Assembly (NCBI RefSeq): GCF_019645875.1
Contig: NZ_CP081000.1
Location: 1,054,001-1,118,000 of the forward strand
Direction of reading: 5' to 3'
Length of the DNA: 64,000 nucleotides
From: Mycolicibacterium senegalense
GTDB lineage: Bacteria; Actinomycetota; Actinomycetes; Mycobacteriales; Mycobacteriaceae
The position numbers and the translations under genes are program-made. This document shows, in pieces, positions 42,122 to 50,447 of the stretch (its first letter is position 1; every line of letters starts with the position of its first letter). The notes under the pieces were generated by a model. The model saw only the letters and a program-made list of their open reading frames with translations, was not told where the DNA came from and did not search any database.

Positions 42122-42438
42122 GCGCACACATGACCGAATCTGCCGGCTACATGGAGAACGTGCTGACGTGGCTGCACAAGGGTTATCCCGAGGGCGTGCC
42201 GCAGAAGGACTACTTCGCTCTGTTGGCGTTGCTCAAGCGTTCGCTGACCGAGGACGAGGTGGTTCGGGCCGCCCAGTCGATCCTGCGCTCCAACAACGGA
42301 GACACCCCGGTCACCGACGACGAGCTTCACGACGCGGTGCGCAAGGTCATCGAGAAGGAGCCGAATCCCGAAGAGATTCAGCAGGTGGCCTCGCGCCTGG
42401 CCTCGGTCGGCTGGCCGCTGGCCACGCCGGTGCGCTGA
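42118..42438 (+). CDS. DUF3349 protein, second paralog
   Basis: 106 residues with the same helical family pattern as the 39930-40283 protein: LHKGYPEGVPQKDYFALLALLKRSLTEDEVVRAAQSIL, DELHDAVRKVIEKEPNPEEI and LASVGWPLATP. GTG 42118 overlaps the preceding stop (GTGA); ATG 42130 is an alternative. M. smegmatis likewise encodes two DUF3349 proteins near pitA. Function unknown. Confidence 0.87.
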   Translation: MSAHMTESAGYMENVLTWLHKGYPEGVPQKDYFALLALLKRSLTEDEVVRAAQSILRSNNGDTPVTDDELHDAVRKVIEKEPNPEEIQQVASRLASVGWPLATPVR

Positions 42439-42451
42439 ACTCGCGGCCGAC

Positions 42452-42835
42452 TTATTGCCGGGTGTCCCGCCGCAGCGGATGAGTGTCGGGGACCTGCACG
42501 AAGATCAGGGTGATGCCGTCGGGATCGGTCACGTGTAACTCGTGCAGACCCCACGGCTCCTCGGCCGCGGCCCGGGCGATCTTCACACCACGGCTTTCCA
42601 GTTCGGCCTGGGTGGCGTAGACGTCACGCACCTGCAGCCACAGCGCCCCGGGGAACTGCCCGGGTTCGGCGGGGCTGTGGTGGCCGGCCAACTCGATCAA
42701 CGACTGCCCGGCGTAAAAGACTGTGCCCGCACCGTATTCGCGAGCGATGGCCAGACCGATCCCGTCCCGGTAGAACGCCACCGACTTCGGGTAGTCGACC
42801 GGCCGGAGCAACATCCGACTGGCCAGGATTTCCAT
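42452..42835 (-). CDS. glyoxalase/VOC-superfamily protein (Rv0546c-like)
   Basis: 127 residues, one vicinal-oxygen-chelate unit made of paired beta-alpha-beta modules: MLLRPVDYPKSVAFYRDGIG, FYAGQSLIELAGHHSPAE, then ELHVTDPDGITLIFVQ. The His/Glu metal ligands are plausible. Annotated elsewhere as lactoylglutathione lyase-like, though mycobacteria lack glutathione, so a mycothiol or other substrate is likely. AGGGAT precedes ATG 42835. Confidence 0.82.
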   Translation of the reverse strand: MEILASRMLLRPVDYPKSVAFYRDGIGLAIAREYGAGTVFYAGQSLIELAGHHSPAEPGQFPGALWLQVRDVYATQAELESRGVKIARAAAEEPWGLHELHVTDPDGITLIFVQVPDTHPLRRDTRQ

Positions 42836-42880
42836 ATCCCTTGTCTACCACCGCGGCTGTGCCGGTGGCGACACGACACG

Positions 42881-43750
42881 TCAGACCGGCTGCACCCGTT
42901 GCCGTTTCATCACCGCGTCGACGAGCCCGGGCGCGACGGTGTTGAGCGCCTTGGCGGTCACCGCCATCCGCGGGGCGATCTGCACCGGGCGGGTGCGGGC
43001 CGCGGTCAGCATCCAGTCGGCGGCTTCGGCAGCCGACAGGCCGGGTAGGCCGTCGTAGGCCCGGGTCGGGGCGATCATCGGGGTCTTCACCAATGGGTAG
43101 TAGAGCGTCGTGGAATGCACGCCGTCCGTGGCCCATTCGGTTTCGATGACCCGGCTGACCGCGGACAGTGCCGCCTTGGAGGCGTTGTAGACGGCGAACA
43201 GCGGGGAGGATTCGTTCATCACTCCCCAGGTTGCGACGTTGATGATGTGGCCGTCGCGGCGGTCGCGCATGCCGGGGGCCAGGCCGCGGATGAGCCGTAG
43301 CGGCGAGTAGTAGTTGAGCGTCATCGTGCGCTCGACGTCGTGCCAGCGATCCAGTGATTCGGCCAGCGGGCGCCGGATCGACCGGCCCGCATTGTTGATC
43401 AGGATGTCGACGCCGCCCAGGTCGCGTTCGACAGTGGCGACCAGGGCGTCGACGGCATCGAGGTCGGACAGGTCCACCGCGTGGGCGCGGGCGTCACCGC
43501 CCTTGGCGGTGATCCGGTCGACCAGCTCGTCGAGCAGTTCCTGGCGGCGGGCCACCGCGACGACGGTGGCGCCCTTGGCGGCGAATTTCTCGGCCGCTGC
43601 CTCACCGATGCCCGAAGACGCGCCGGTCAGCAAGATGCGCTTGCCGGCGACGTCGATATCGTCACGGGCCTGCAACCGTTCGGTCAGCGGCGGACGCATG
43701 CTGGTCAGCAGCAACTGTTCGGACAGCCGACGCAGCGGGCTCTTGCTCAT
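42881..43750 (-). CDS. short-chain dehydrogenase/reductase (Rv0547c-like)
   Basis: 289-residue classical SDR: LLTGASSGIGEAAAEKFA (NADP-binding TGxxxGIG), NNAGRSIRRP, and the catalytic YNASKAALSAV with Ser upstream in VATWGVMNESS. Substrate unknown; related mycobacterial proteins reduce lipid intermediates. ATG 43750. It is divergent from the PPOX gene and adjacent to the VOC gene on the same strand. Confidence 0.86.
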   Translation of the reverse strand: MSKSPLRRLSEQLLLTSMRPPLTERLQARDDIDVAGKRILLTGASSGIGEAAAEKFAAKGATVVAVARRQELLDELVDRITAKGGDARAHAVDLSDLDAVDALVATVERDLGGVDILINNAGRSIRRPLAESLDRWHDVERTMTLNYYSPLRLIRGLAPGMRDRRDGHIINVATWGVMNESSPLFAVYNASKAALSAVSRVIETEWATDGVHSTTLYYPLVKTPMIAPTRAYDGLPGLSAAEAADWMLTAARTRPVQIAPRMAVTAKALNTVAPGLVDAVMKRQRVQPV

Positions 43751-43815
43751 GCGCCGAGTTTAGGAGGCCTGGCTTTCCGCGATGACTTGTGGGCTGCTGC
43801 CGAGTCGGTACCGGT

Positions 43816-44313
43816 ATGGCGATCACCGGCAAGCTGGACCAGCGCTTCAGCGAGGCGACCGAAGCGACGAGTTGGGAGGCCGCCGCGGCTGCCCTCGGCG
43901 CCGCCGGGCTGTACTGGCTCACCACCGTCCGCGACGACGGACGGCCCCACGTCACACCGTTGGTCGGGGTGTGGATCGACGACACGTTCGTGTTCTGCAC
44001 CGGGGCAGGCGAGCAGAAGGCACGCAACCTGCGGGCCGGCACGGCCGTCGCCGTCACCACCGGTACCAACACCTGGAACTCCGGCCTCGACGTCGTGGTC
44101 GAGGGCACCGCCGCGCGGGTGACCGGACGGCAGCGGCTGACCACCCTGGCCGACGCCTACCGGGCCAAGTACGGCGATGACTGGGATTTCGATTGTGACG
44201 ACGAGGTTTTCGACCCGGAAGGAGAGGCTGCCCTCGTCTACCGGGTCACCCCGACCAAGGTGCTCGCGTTCGCGAAGTCACCGCACGGCCAGACCGGGTT
44301 TCGTTTCCGGTGA
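43816..44313 (+). CDS. PPOX/F420-type flavoprotein
   Basis: 165 residues with the split-barrel fold: YWLTTVRDDGRPHVTPLVGVWIDDTFVFCTGAGEQKARNL and VVVEGTAARVTG. The GRPHVTPL and EQKARNL blocks match the FMN/F420-binding PPOX group. ATG 43816. The stop codon lies within the 20-base inverted repeat that separates it from convergent menB. Confidence 0.82.
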   Translation: MAITGKLDQRFSEATEATSWEAAAAALGAAGLYWLTTVRDDGRPHVTPLVGVWIDDTFVFCTGAGEQKARNLRAGTAVAVTTGTNTWNSGLDVVVEGTAARVTGRQRLTTLADAYRAKYGDDWDFDCDDEVFDPEGEAALVYRVTPTKVLAFAKSPHGQTGFRFR

Positions 44314-44362
44314 TTTGTGCACGATTACCGGCGGTGAGCGCGGGTAATCGTGCACAAATCAC
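44310..44362. terminator. 20-bp perfect inverted repeat between convergent genes
   Basis: Arms 44310-44329 and 44343-44362 (outer end GTGATTTGTGCACG, inner end ATTACC) are perfectly complementary around a 13-base GC-rich loop. It overlaps the stop of the PPOX gene and abuts the menB stop. With no T-run, bidirectional termination is inferred from placement. Confidence 0.65.
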
Positions 44363-45280
44363 TCAGAAGTAGCGCGGGAAACCGCTCCAGTCCGGATCGC
44401 GCTTCTCCAGGAACGCGTCGCGACCCTCGACGGCTTCGTCGGTCATGTAGGCCAATCGGGTGGCCTCCCCGGCGAACACCTGCTGGCCCACCAGGCCGTC
44501 GTCGATCAGGTTGAACGAGAACTTGAGCATCCGGATCGCCTGGGGTGACTTGCCGTTGATCTCGGCGGCCCACTGCAAGCCGACGGACTCCAGCTCGGCG
44601 TGGTCGACGACCTGGTTCACCGCACCCATCTGATACATGGTCTCGGCGTCGTAGGCGCGGCCCAGGAAGAAGATCTCGCGGGCGAACTTCTGCCCGGTCT
44701 GCCGGGCCAGGTAGGCGCTGCCGAAGCCGCCGTCGAAGCTGCCGACGTCGGCGTCGGTCTGCTTGAAGCGGGCGTGCTGGCGGCTGGCCAGGGTCAGGTC
44801 GCAGGTGACGTGCAGGCTGTGCCCGCCGCCGGCCGCCCACCCGTTGACCAGGCAGATCACCACCTTCGGCATGAAGCGGATCAGCCGCTGCACCTCGAGG
44901 ATGTGCAGCCGCCCGGCCCGGGCGGGGTCGACGGTTTCGGCGGTTTCGCCCGCCGCGTACTGGTAACCGGACCGGCCGCGGATGCGCTGATCGCCGCCGG
45001 AGCAGAAGGCCCAGCCGCCGTCCTTGGCCGACGGGCCGTTTCCGGTCAGCAGGACCACCCCGACGTCGGGCGACATCCGGGCGTGGTCGAGGACGCGGTA
45101 CAGCTCGTCGACCGTGTGCGGCCGGAAGGCATTGCGCACTTCGGGCCGGTCGAACGCGACTCGCACCGTGGGTTGCCGGGCGCCGTCGGCGACGTGGCGG
45201 TGGTAGGTGATGTCGGTCAGATCGTCGAAGCCGGGCACCGGCTCCCAGGCTGTCGGGTCGAACGGGTTGTCTGCACTCAC
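44363..45280 (-). CDS. menB: 1,4-dihydroxy-2-naphthoyl-CoA synthase
   Basis: 305-residue crotonase that cyclises o-succinylbenzoyl-CoA, the step after MenE. GWAFCSGGDQRIRGRSGYQY forms the active-site loop, LVNGWAAGGGHSLHVTCDLT the oxyanion hole, and DADVGSFDGGFGSAYLAR carries the conserved Asp; it ends in WSGFPRYF as in M. tuberculosis. GTG 45280 gives the natural MSADNPFDPTAWEPV. Convergent with the PPOX gene across the inverted repeat. Confidence 0.96.
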   Translation of the reverse strand: MSADNPFDPTAWEPVPGFDDLTDITYHRHVADGARQPTVRVAFDRPEVRNAFRPHTVDELYRVLDHARMSPDVGVVLLTGNGPSAKDGGWAFCSGGDQRIRGRSGYQYAAGETAETVDPARAGRLHILEVQRLIRFMPKVVICLVNGWAAGGGHSLHVTCDLTLASRQHARFKQTDADVGSFDGGFGSAYLARQTGQKFAREIFFLGRAYDAETMYQMGAVNQVVDHAELESVGLQWAAEINGKSPQAIRMLKFSFNLIDDGLVGQQVFAGEATRLAYMTDEAVEGRDAFLEKRDPDWSGFPRYF

Positions 45281-45390
45281 GTGCTCGACTGTAGAGCGAC
45301 GATGCCCAGAGGTTTCACAGGTATCGCAGCGGGGTACCAACCCCGGCGCGATGATGCGCACCGCGTATCACCAGAGGAGAGAGGGCCACG

Positions 45391-45669
45391 ATGAAGAAGT
45401 TGGCGAGTGTGTTGATGTCGGGTTTGGCCGCGGGCGTAGTGCTCGTGGGTTGCACACCCGAGGTGACCGGCGGTGACACGAAGTGCAAGGACTTCATCGG
45501 GCAGGACGAGAAGACGCAGAACGACGCGGTGGCCAAGATGCTCAAGGACGAAAAGGGCACCGACGCCGCGCAGCTGGAGATCACCGGAACCCGGTTGGCG
45601 GTGCAGACCTTCTGCCAGACCACGGGCAAGCAGGACTCCAAGATCAAGGAGGCCCCGCACCTGAGCTGA
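45391..45669 (+). CDS. small lipoprotein with HdeA-like domain
   Basis: 92 residues. The signal peptide ends at VVLVGC (lipobox Cys near 21). The mature part has two further cysteines, DTKCKDFIGQD and TFCQTTG, around helical segments (NDAVAKMLKDEK), a pattern like HdeA acid-stress chaperones. GAGGAGAGAGGG precedes ATG 45391. It stands between divergent menB and a convergent nitroreductase gene. The HdeA comparison is inference. Confidence 0.7.
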   Translation: MKKLASVLMSGLAAGVVLVGCTPEVTGGDTKCKDFIGQDEKTQNDAVAKMLKDEKGTDAAQLEITGTRLAVQTFCQTTGKQDSKIKEAPHLS

Positions 45670-45674
45670 CCGGG

Positions 45675-46124
45675 TTAGATCGGGTCCAGCCGGAAGACGG
45701 GGCAGCGCCCGGCCAGCGCTTCGAACTCGTCAGGGTTGGGCCCGGTCACCAGGCCGGCGTTGCGCATGAAACCGACGCCGGTCGGTACCAGGATCGGGAA
45801 CTGGCGCAGCAGCGGGCGAGCCTGCTCGTCGGGGATCTCCACCATGCGCACCCGCTGGTCCTTGCGGCCCTGGTGCACGGTGGCCTCGCCGGCGGCGCGG
45901 GCGTTGGCCGCCCAGTCGCCTTTCGGTAGCCCGGCGACGATGTAGCGGTGGCCGTCGATGATCATCGGCGTGACCGGCGTCGACCGGGGTTTCCCGGTCT
46001 TCCGCCCCGGAACGGTCAGCACCACGGGACCCTTGTCGCCGCCGACGCCGAGCTTGTTGAGCCCGATCATCACCTTGTTGACGTACTTGAGCCACCACGG
46101 TGGCCGGATGCGGTCGTCAGCCAT
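45675..46124 (-). CDS. deazaflavin (F420)-dependent nitroreductase family protein
   Basis: 149 residues; LTVPGRKTGKPRSTPVTPMI is the canonical F420-binding signature of the DDN/Rv1558 group, followed by RYIVAGLPKGDWAANARAAG. The N-terminal PPWWLKYVNKVMIGL helix is hydrophobic, as in membrane-associated members. It could reduce quinones with F420H2. ATG 46124. Confidence 0.86.
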   Translation of the reverse strand: MADDRIRPPWWLKYVNKVMIGLNKLGVGGDKGPVVLTVPGRKTGKPRSTPVTPMIIDGHRYIVAGLPKGDWAANARAAGEATVHQGRKDQRVRMVEIPDEQARPLLRQFPILVPTGVGFMRNAGLVTGPNPDEFEALAGRCPVFRLDPI

Positions 46125-46133
46125 GCCTCCACA

Positions 46134-46823
46134 TTAGGCACGGATACCGACATCCTGCAGGGCCGTGATCAGGCCGTCGGGCCGCTCTGCGGTGGGCAGC
46201 GGATCGACCAACGCGAACCGGCAACCCAACGCGCGGGCGCCGCCGTCGGCCTCTTCGCTGTCGCCGACCATGAGTGCGTCCGCAGCGGCCACCCCGAGGC
46301 GGTCCAGTGCCGCGGTGAAGATCGCCGGGTCGGGTTTGACGGCGCCGACTTCGAAAGACAGCACAAATTCGTCGACGTGTCCGGCCGCGCCGATCGCGCC
46401 GAACGCCGGCCGCACGTCGAACGCGATGTTGGAGACGACGGCCGTCCGAAGGCCCTGTGTCTTGAGGCTTTCGAATACTCGTGTCGTGTCGGGGTAGGCG
46501 GTCCAGCTGGCGGGGTCGATCACGCGGTTGTAGAGCGATTCCGCGTGGTGGTCGGCCAGCCCCGATTCGCGCAGCACATGTAGATAGGCCTCGCGGTGCA
46601 GGTGCGGCGCGAGGTCGCGGTTGGCCCAGGCTCGGTACTGCTCATCGGTCATCGCGACCGAGCGCCCGGTCGGGGCGGTCAGGCGGCGCATCAACTCGGC
46701 TTGCACATGGCCGTCGACCTCACGTTCGTCGACGGCCATCCCGGCGAACCAGCTGTCCTGTTCCTCGAGGCGGAACAGGGTCCCGGAGAAGTCGAACAAC
46801 ACCGCCGACACCATGCCTGCCAT
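46134..46823 (-). CDS. HAD-superfamily hydrolase
   Basis: 229 residues. Motif I is VLFDFSGTLF (Asp, with Ser in the third position of DxDxT in place of Asp), motif II TAVVSN, motif III KPDPAIFTAAL and motif IV VGDSEEAD. The missing second Asp weakens a normal phosphatase mechanism, so dehalogenase-like or atypical activity is possible. ATG 46823 lies 22 bases after the sigma-factor stop; ATG 46814 is also possible. Confidence 0.8.
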   Translation of the reverse strand: MAGMVSAVLFDFSGTLFRLEEQDSWFAGMAVDEREVDGHVQAELMRRLTAPTGRSVAMTDEQYRAWANRDLAPHLHREAYLHVLRESGLADHHAESLYNRVIDPASWTAYPDTTRVFESLKTQGLRTAVVSNIAFDVRPAFGAIGAAGHVDEFVLSFEVGAVKPDPAIFTAALDRLGVAAADALMVGDSEEADGGARALGCRFALVDPLPTAERPDGLITALQDVGIRA

Positions 46824-46845
46824 CGTGCCACGATGCCGGTCTGGA

Positions 46846-48102
46846 TCAGCCGCGTTCGCGGATGGCCTTGTCCAGCAGTACGTCTCGCTCACGGTCGTTG
46901 TCGGTCAAGGCCGCGGCCCGGTCGAACTGCTCGGCCGCCTCGAGGTGCCGCCCCAGCCGGGACAGCAGTTCGCCGCGGATGCTGGGCAGCAGATAGGAGC
47001 CGTCGAGGCCTTCGATGTCGTCGACGATCGCCAGTGCCTCTCGGGGGCCGGATCGCATCGCGACGGCCACCGCGCGGTTGAGCTGGACTACCGGTGACGG
47101 GGTGATCTGCAGTAGTGCGTCGTACAGCGCGACGATGCGGGTCCAGTCGGTGTCGGCCGCGGTGGGGGCTGTCGCGTGGCATTCGGCGAGCGCGGCTTGC
47201 AGGGCGTACGGGCCCCAACCTCGTTGCTGCCGGGCCGCGCTGGAGCGCTCAAGGGCGGCGACGCCCCGCTGGATCTGTGCGCGATCCCACCGGGCCCGGT
47301 TCTGGTCTTCCAGCAGGATGGGCCGGCCCTCGGCGTCGGTGCGGGCCGCAAAGCGGGAGGACTGGAATTCCATCAGCGCCAGCAGGCCGTGGACTTCGGG
47401 TTCGTCGGGCACCAGTGCGGCCAGGACGCGCCCCAATCTCAGTGCCTCGGCGCACAATTCGTCACGGATCCAGCGCTGGCCGGCAGAGGCCGAATACCCC
47501 TCGTTGTAGATCAGGTAGATGACCGAGAGCACCGCCGACAGCCGCTGCGGGTATTCGTCCCGCGGTGGCAATTCGAAGGGCGGGTTGGCTTGGGCCAGAG
47601 CCTTTTTCGCGCGGGTGATGCGCGCGGCCGCCGTCGCGGTCGAGATCAGGAAGGCCCGGGCGATCTCGTCGGTGCTCAACCCGCCGACCATGCGCAGGGT
47701 CAGTGCGATCTGGGCTTCGCGCGACAGCACGGGGTGGGCGGCGATGAAGATGAGCCGCAGCACGTCGTCGTCGATGTGGTCGGGGTCCCAGGACTCTTCG
47801 ACATGTTCGGCCAGCTCGCGGGCCAGCACGGCGTACTTGGCATCGAGGTTCTCCGCGCGCCGCCAGTGATCGATGGCCTTGCGTTTGGCCACCGTGGTCA
47901 GCCACGCTCCGGGATTGCGCGGCACTCCGGTGGCCGGCCACTGCGTCAGCGCGTCGAGTAGGGCTTCGGAGGCCAGATCCTCGGCCAGGCCGACGTCGCC
48001 GACGGTACGGGTCAGGGTGGCCAGGATCTTGGCCGACTCCATTCGCCACACCGCGTCGAGCGTCTTCCGCAGGTCGGCGGGGCTAGCCGGGTCGTCTGCC
48101 AC
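46846..48102 (-). CDS. ECF42-type RNA polymerase sigma factor with TPR-like C-terminus
   Basis: 418 residues. Region 2 (DVGLAEDLASEALLDALTQWP and AWLTTVAKRKAIDHWRR) and region 4 (LTLRMVGGLSTDEIARAFL, with an HTH running into ISTATAAARITRAKKAL) form a short sigma factor. A long C-terminal extension (SVIYLIYNEGYSASAG to the end) is TPR-like, typical of ECF42, whose genes usually lie beside DGPF/YciI proteins and lack an anti-sigma factor. A YciI gene is present beyond fadD8. Start is GTG 48102. Confidence 0.88.
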   Translation of the reverse strand: MADDPASPADLRKTLDAVWRMESAKILATLTRTVGDVGLAEDLASEALLDALTQWPATGVPRNPGAWLTTVAKRKAIDHWRRAENLDAKYAVLARELAEHVEESWDPDHIDDDVLRLIFIAAHPVLSREAQIALTLRMVGGLSTDEIARAFLISTATAAARITRAKKALAQANPPFELPPRDEYPQRLSAVLSVIYLIYNEGYSASAGQRWIRDELCAEALRLGRVLAALVPDEPEVHGLLALMEFQSSRFAARTDAEGRPILLEDQNRARWDRAQIQRGVAALERSSAARQQRGWGPYALQAALAECHATAPTAADTDWTRIVALYDALLQITPSPVVQLNRAVAVAMRSGPREALAIVDDIEGLDGSYLLPSIRGELLSRLGRHLEAAEQFDRAAALTDNDRERDVLLDKAIRERG

Positions 48103-48120
48103 GCCGCCATTCTGCCGATT

Positions 48121-48166
48121 GTCACGCCAGAGTGGCGCTCAAGCGCGAGCGCCACTCCAGCGTGAC
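48121..48166 (-). terminator. inverted repeat after fadD8
   Basis: Arms 48121-48140 and 48147-48166 (outer end GTCACGC, inner end GCGCTC) match at 18 of 20 positions with a 6-base loop. It lies just past the fadD8 stop (48192) on its own strand and before the sigma-factor start. Confidence 0.6.
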
Positions 48167-48191
48167 GAAGAGAGCAAGCGGGCCGCGAACG

Positions 48192-49793
48192 TCAGCCGAT
48201 TGCGCGGGCAGCACCCTCCCAGAACTGGGCCCGCACGGCCTTCTTGTCGGGCTTGCCGAGGGCGGTCACCGGCACGGAGTCGACGACGATCACCTGCTTG
48301 GGCGATTGCACCGAGCCTTTGCGTTCCTTGACAGCGGCCTGGATCTCGGCGGTCACCTTGGCGACGGCCTCGTCGTCGGACGCGGCGTCGGGCCGCAGCA
48401 CGATCACCGCGGTCACGGCCTCGCCCCACTTCTCGTCGGGAGTGCCGATCACGCATACCTGTGCCACCGAAGGATGTTCGGCCACCACGTCTTCCACCTC
48501 ACGGGGGAACACGTTGAACCCGCCGGTGACGATCATGTCCTTGACCCGGTCGACGATGAACCAGTAGCCGTCCTCGTCCTCGCGGGCCATGTCGCCGGTG
48601 TGCAGCCAGCCGTCCTTGAAGGTGTCCGCGGTGGCCTCGGGCAGCTTCCAGTAACCGCCGGCCAGCAGCGGCCCCGACACGCAGATCTCGCCCACCTCGC
48701 CCTGGGGCACCGGGTTGCCCTCGGGGTCCAGCAGCGCGGTCCGCGCGAACAGGGTGGCCCGGCCGCAGGAGGTCAGCCGCTTCTCGTCGTGATCTTTCTT
48801 GCCCAGGTACGAGATCACCATCGGCGCCTCGGACTGGCCGTAGTACTGCGCGAAGATCGGCCCGAAGCGCTTGAGAGCTTCGGCCAGCCGTACCGGGTTC
48901 ATCGCCGAGGCGCCGTAGTACACGGTTTCCAGCGAGGACAGGTCGCGGGTGTGGGAGTCCGGGTGGTCCATCAGTGCGTAGATCATCGACGGCACCAGCA
49001 TGGTCGCGGTGATGCGCCGCTCCTCGATCACCCGCAGCACCTCGGCCGGGTCGAACTTGGGCAGCACGATCATCTCTCCGCCCTTGACGATCGTCGGGAC
49101 GAAGAACGCCGCACCGGCATGGGAGAGCGGCGTGCACATCAGGAAGCGCGGGTTCTCCGGCCACTCCCATTCGGCGAGCTGGATCGTGGTCATCGTGGTG
49201 ATCGACCGCACCGTGCCCATCACGCCCTTGGGCTTACCGGTGGTGCCGCCGGTGTAGGTCAGCCCGCCGATGTGGTCGGGGTCCAGTTCGGCGGCGACCA
49301 ACGGCACGGGCGGGTACTTGGCGGCCTCGGCGGTCAGGTCGGTGGCCACGCCCTCCAGCGCGGAGGGGACGGGTCCGATGGTCAGCACCTGGCGCAGCGT
49401 GGGCACCTTCTCGAGCAACCCGAGGGCCCGCTCCACGAAGGCAGGGTTGGGGTCGATGATGAGGGTCGTCACCTCGGCGTCGGTCAGCACATAGGCGTGG
49501 TCGTCCAGCGAACCGAGAGGGTGTAGTGCCGTGCGACGGTAACCCTGGGTCTGGCCGGCGCCGATGATCATCAGCACCTCGGGCCGGTTCAGCGACAGCA
49601 GGCCGACGCCTTCACCGGCCCCTGCGCCGAGCGCCTCGAAGGCCTGAATGTACTGGCTGATGCGTTCCGCGAGCTCGCCACCGGTCAGGGTGGTCTCGCC
49701 GAGGAACAGCACGGGCTTGTCCTTGTTGCGCTTGAGCGCGCCGACGGTGAGGTGGCCGGAATGGATCGGATGGTGCAGCAAGGCATCACTCAT
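48192..49793 (-). CDS. fadD8: acyl-CoA synthetase FadD8
   Basis: 533-residue ANL-superfamily acid-CoA ligase. YTGGTTGKPKGVMG is the ATP/P-loop motif, YYGQSEAPMVI and HTGDMAREDEDGYW the A4-A7 blocks, and TALGKPDKKAVR the C-terminal lysine. It activates fatty or aromatic acids with ATP and CoA; the exact substrate is unknown. ATG 49793 (MSDALLHHPIH) fits the family N-terminus. The position matches Rv0551c. It separates the ECF42 sigma factor from its YciI partner. Confidence 0.9.
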   Translation of the reverse strand: MSDALLHHPIHSGHLTVGALKRNKDKPVLFLGETTLTGGELAERISQYIQAFEALGAGAGEGVGLLSLNRPEVLMIIGAGQTQGYRRTALHPLGSLDDHAYVLTDAEVTTLIIDPNPAFVERALGLLEKVPTLRQVLTIGPVPSALEGVATDLTAEAAKYPPVPLVAAELDPDHIGGLTYTGGTTGKPKGVMGTVRSITTMTTIQLAEWEWPENPRFLMCTPLSHAGAAFFVPTIVKGGEMIVLPKFDPAEVLRVIEERRITATMLVPSMIYALMDHPDSHTRDLSSLETVYYGASAMNPVRLAEALKRFGPIFAQYYGQSEAPMVISYLGKKDHDEKRLTSCGRATLFARTALLDPEGNPVPQGEVGEICVSGPLLAGGYWKLPEATADTFKDGWLHTGDMAREDEDGYWFIVDRVKDMIVTGGFNVFPREVEDVVAEHPSVAQVCVIGTPDEKWGEAVTAVIVLRPDAASDDEAVAKVTAEIQAAVKERKGSVQSPKQVIVVDSVPVTALGKPDKKAVRAQFWEGAARAIG

Positions 49794-49881
49794 GGAGTCC
49801 AGACTAGAACGTGTTCCAGAAATTGCGGAGCCGATCCCCCGATATGGGCGTAACACAAGATCCTCGCGGCCCGAAAGATAG

Positions 49882-49893
49882 GTAGTGCACTAC
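49882..49893. promoter_or_regulatory. palindrome upstream of fadD8
   Basis: GTAGTGCACTAC is a perfect 12-base palindrome about 90 bases upstream of the fadD8 start, in the 195-base gap after the YciI gene. A small symmetric site of this kind could bind a TetR/GntR-type regulator. Speculative. Confidence 0.3.
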
Positions 49894-49950
49894 TCATGCC
49901 GGTGCGACCGGCGGTGCCTAACGTGACTGATTGTGGGGGTGGGAGCCAGA

Positions 49951-49976
49951 CCCCGGCGGGTTAGGGACCGCCGGGG
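49951..49976 (-). terminator. hairpin after the YciI gene
   Basis: CCCCGGCGG (49951-49959) and CCGCCGGGG (49968-49976) are perfect 9-base arms with an 8-base loop, directly downstream of the YciI stop at 49989 on the minus strand. GC-rich without a T-run. Confidence 0.55.
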
Positions 49977-49988
49977 CCTGTGCCCCGA

Positions 49989-50447
49989 TCAGCGGTTGGC
50001 GGCCTCGCGGGCCTGCCGGGCGAGCTTCTCGGCCACCTCGGCTTTCCACTGGATCTCTTTCCGAACCCACTCGTTGTCCTGCGGGAACTCCTCGGTCTCG
50101 CTGACCCGGCGGACCTCCAGCTTCACGCCCTGGCCCAGCGGGCATTTCCGCGCCCACTGCTTGGCCTCTTCCTTGGAGGACACATCGAGGATCCAGAAGC
50201 CGTTGAACAACTCCTTGGCCTCGGTGTAGGGCCCGTCGGTGACCACCGGGGGATCGGCGTTGAAGTCGACGACAAAGCCTTCTTCCGGGTCGGTCAGGCC
50301 CTCGCCCGCCAGCAGTACGCCGGCCTTGATGAGTTCCTCGTTGTAGCGGCCCATCGCCGCGATGACCTCGTCGAAGTCGATGTTCTGCTCGGCCATCGCC
50401 ACTTCGGCCTCGGGGGTGGAACGCATGATCAGCATGTAGCGCGACAT
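49989..50447 (-). CDS. YciI/DGPF-domain protein
   Basis: 152 residues: the YCII domain MSRYMLIMRSTPEAEVAM, GVLLAGEGLTDPEEG, and the DGPF-type VVTDGPYTEAKELFNGFWIL, followed by a charged helical tail (VRKEIQWKAEVAEKLARQAR). Genes of this family commonly neighbour ECF42 sigma factors and are regulated by them. AAGGAGACAG precedes ATG 50447. Biochemical role unclear. Confidence 0.86.
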   Translation of the reverse strand: MSRYMLIMRSTPEAEVAMAEQNIDFDEVIAAMGRYNEELIKAGVLLAGEGLTDPEEGFVVDFNADPPVVTDGPYTEAKELFNGFWILDVSSKEEAKQWARKCPLGQGVKLEVRRVSETEEFPQDNEWVRKEIQWKAEVAEKLARQAREAANR

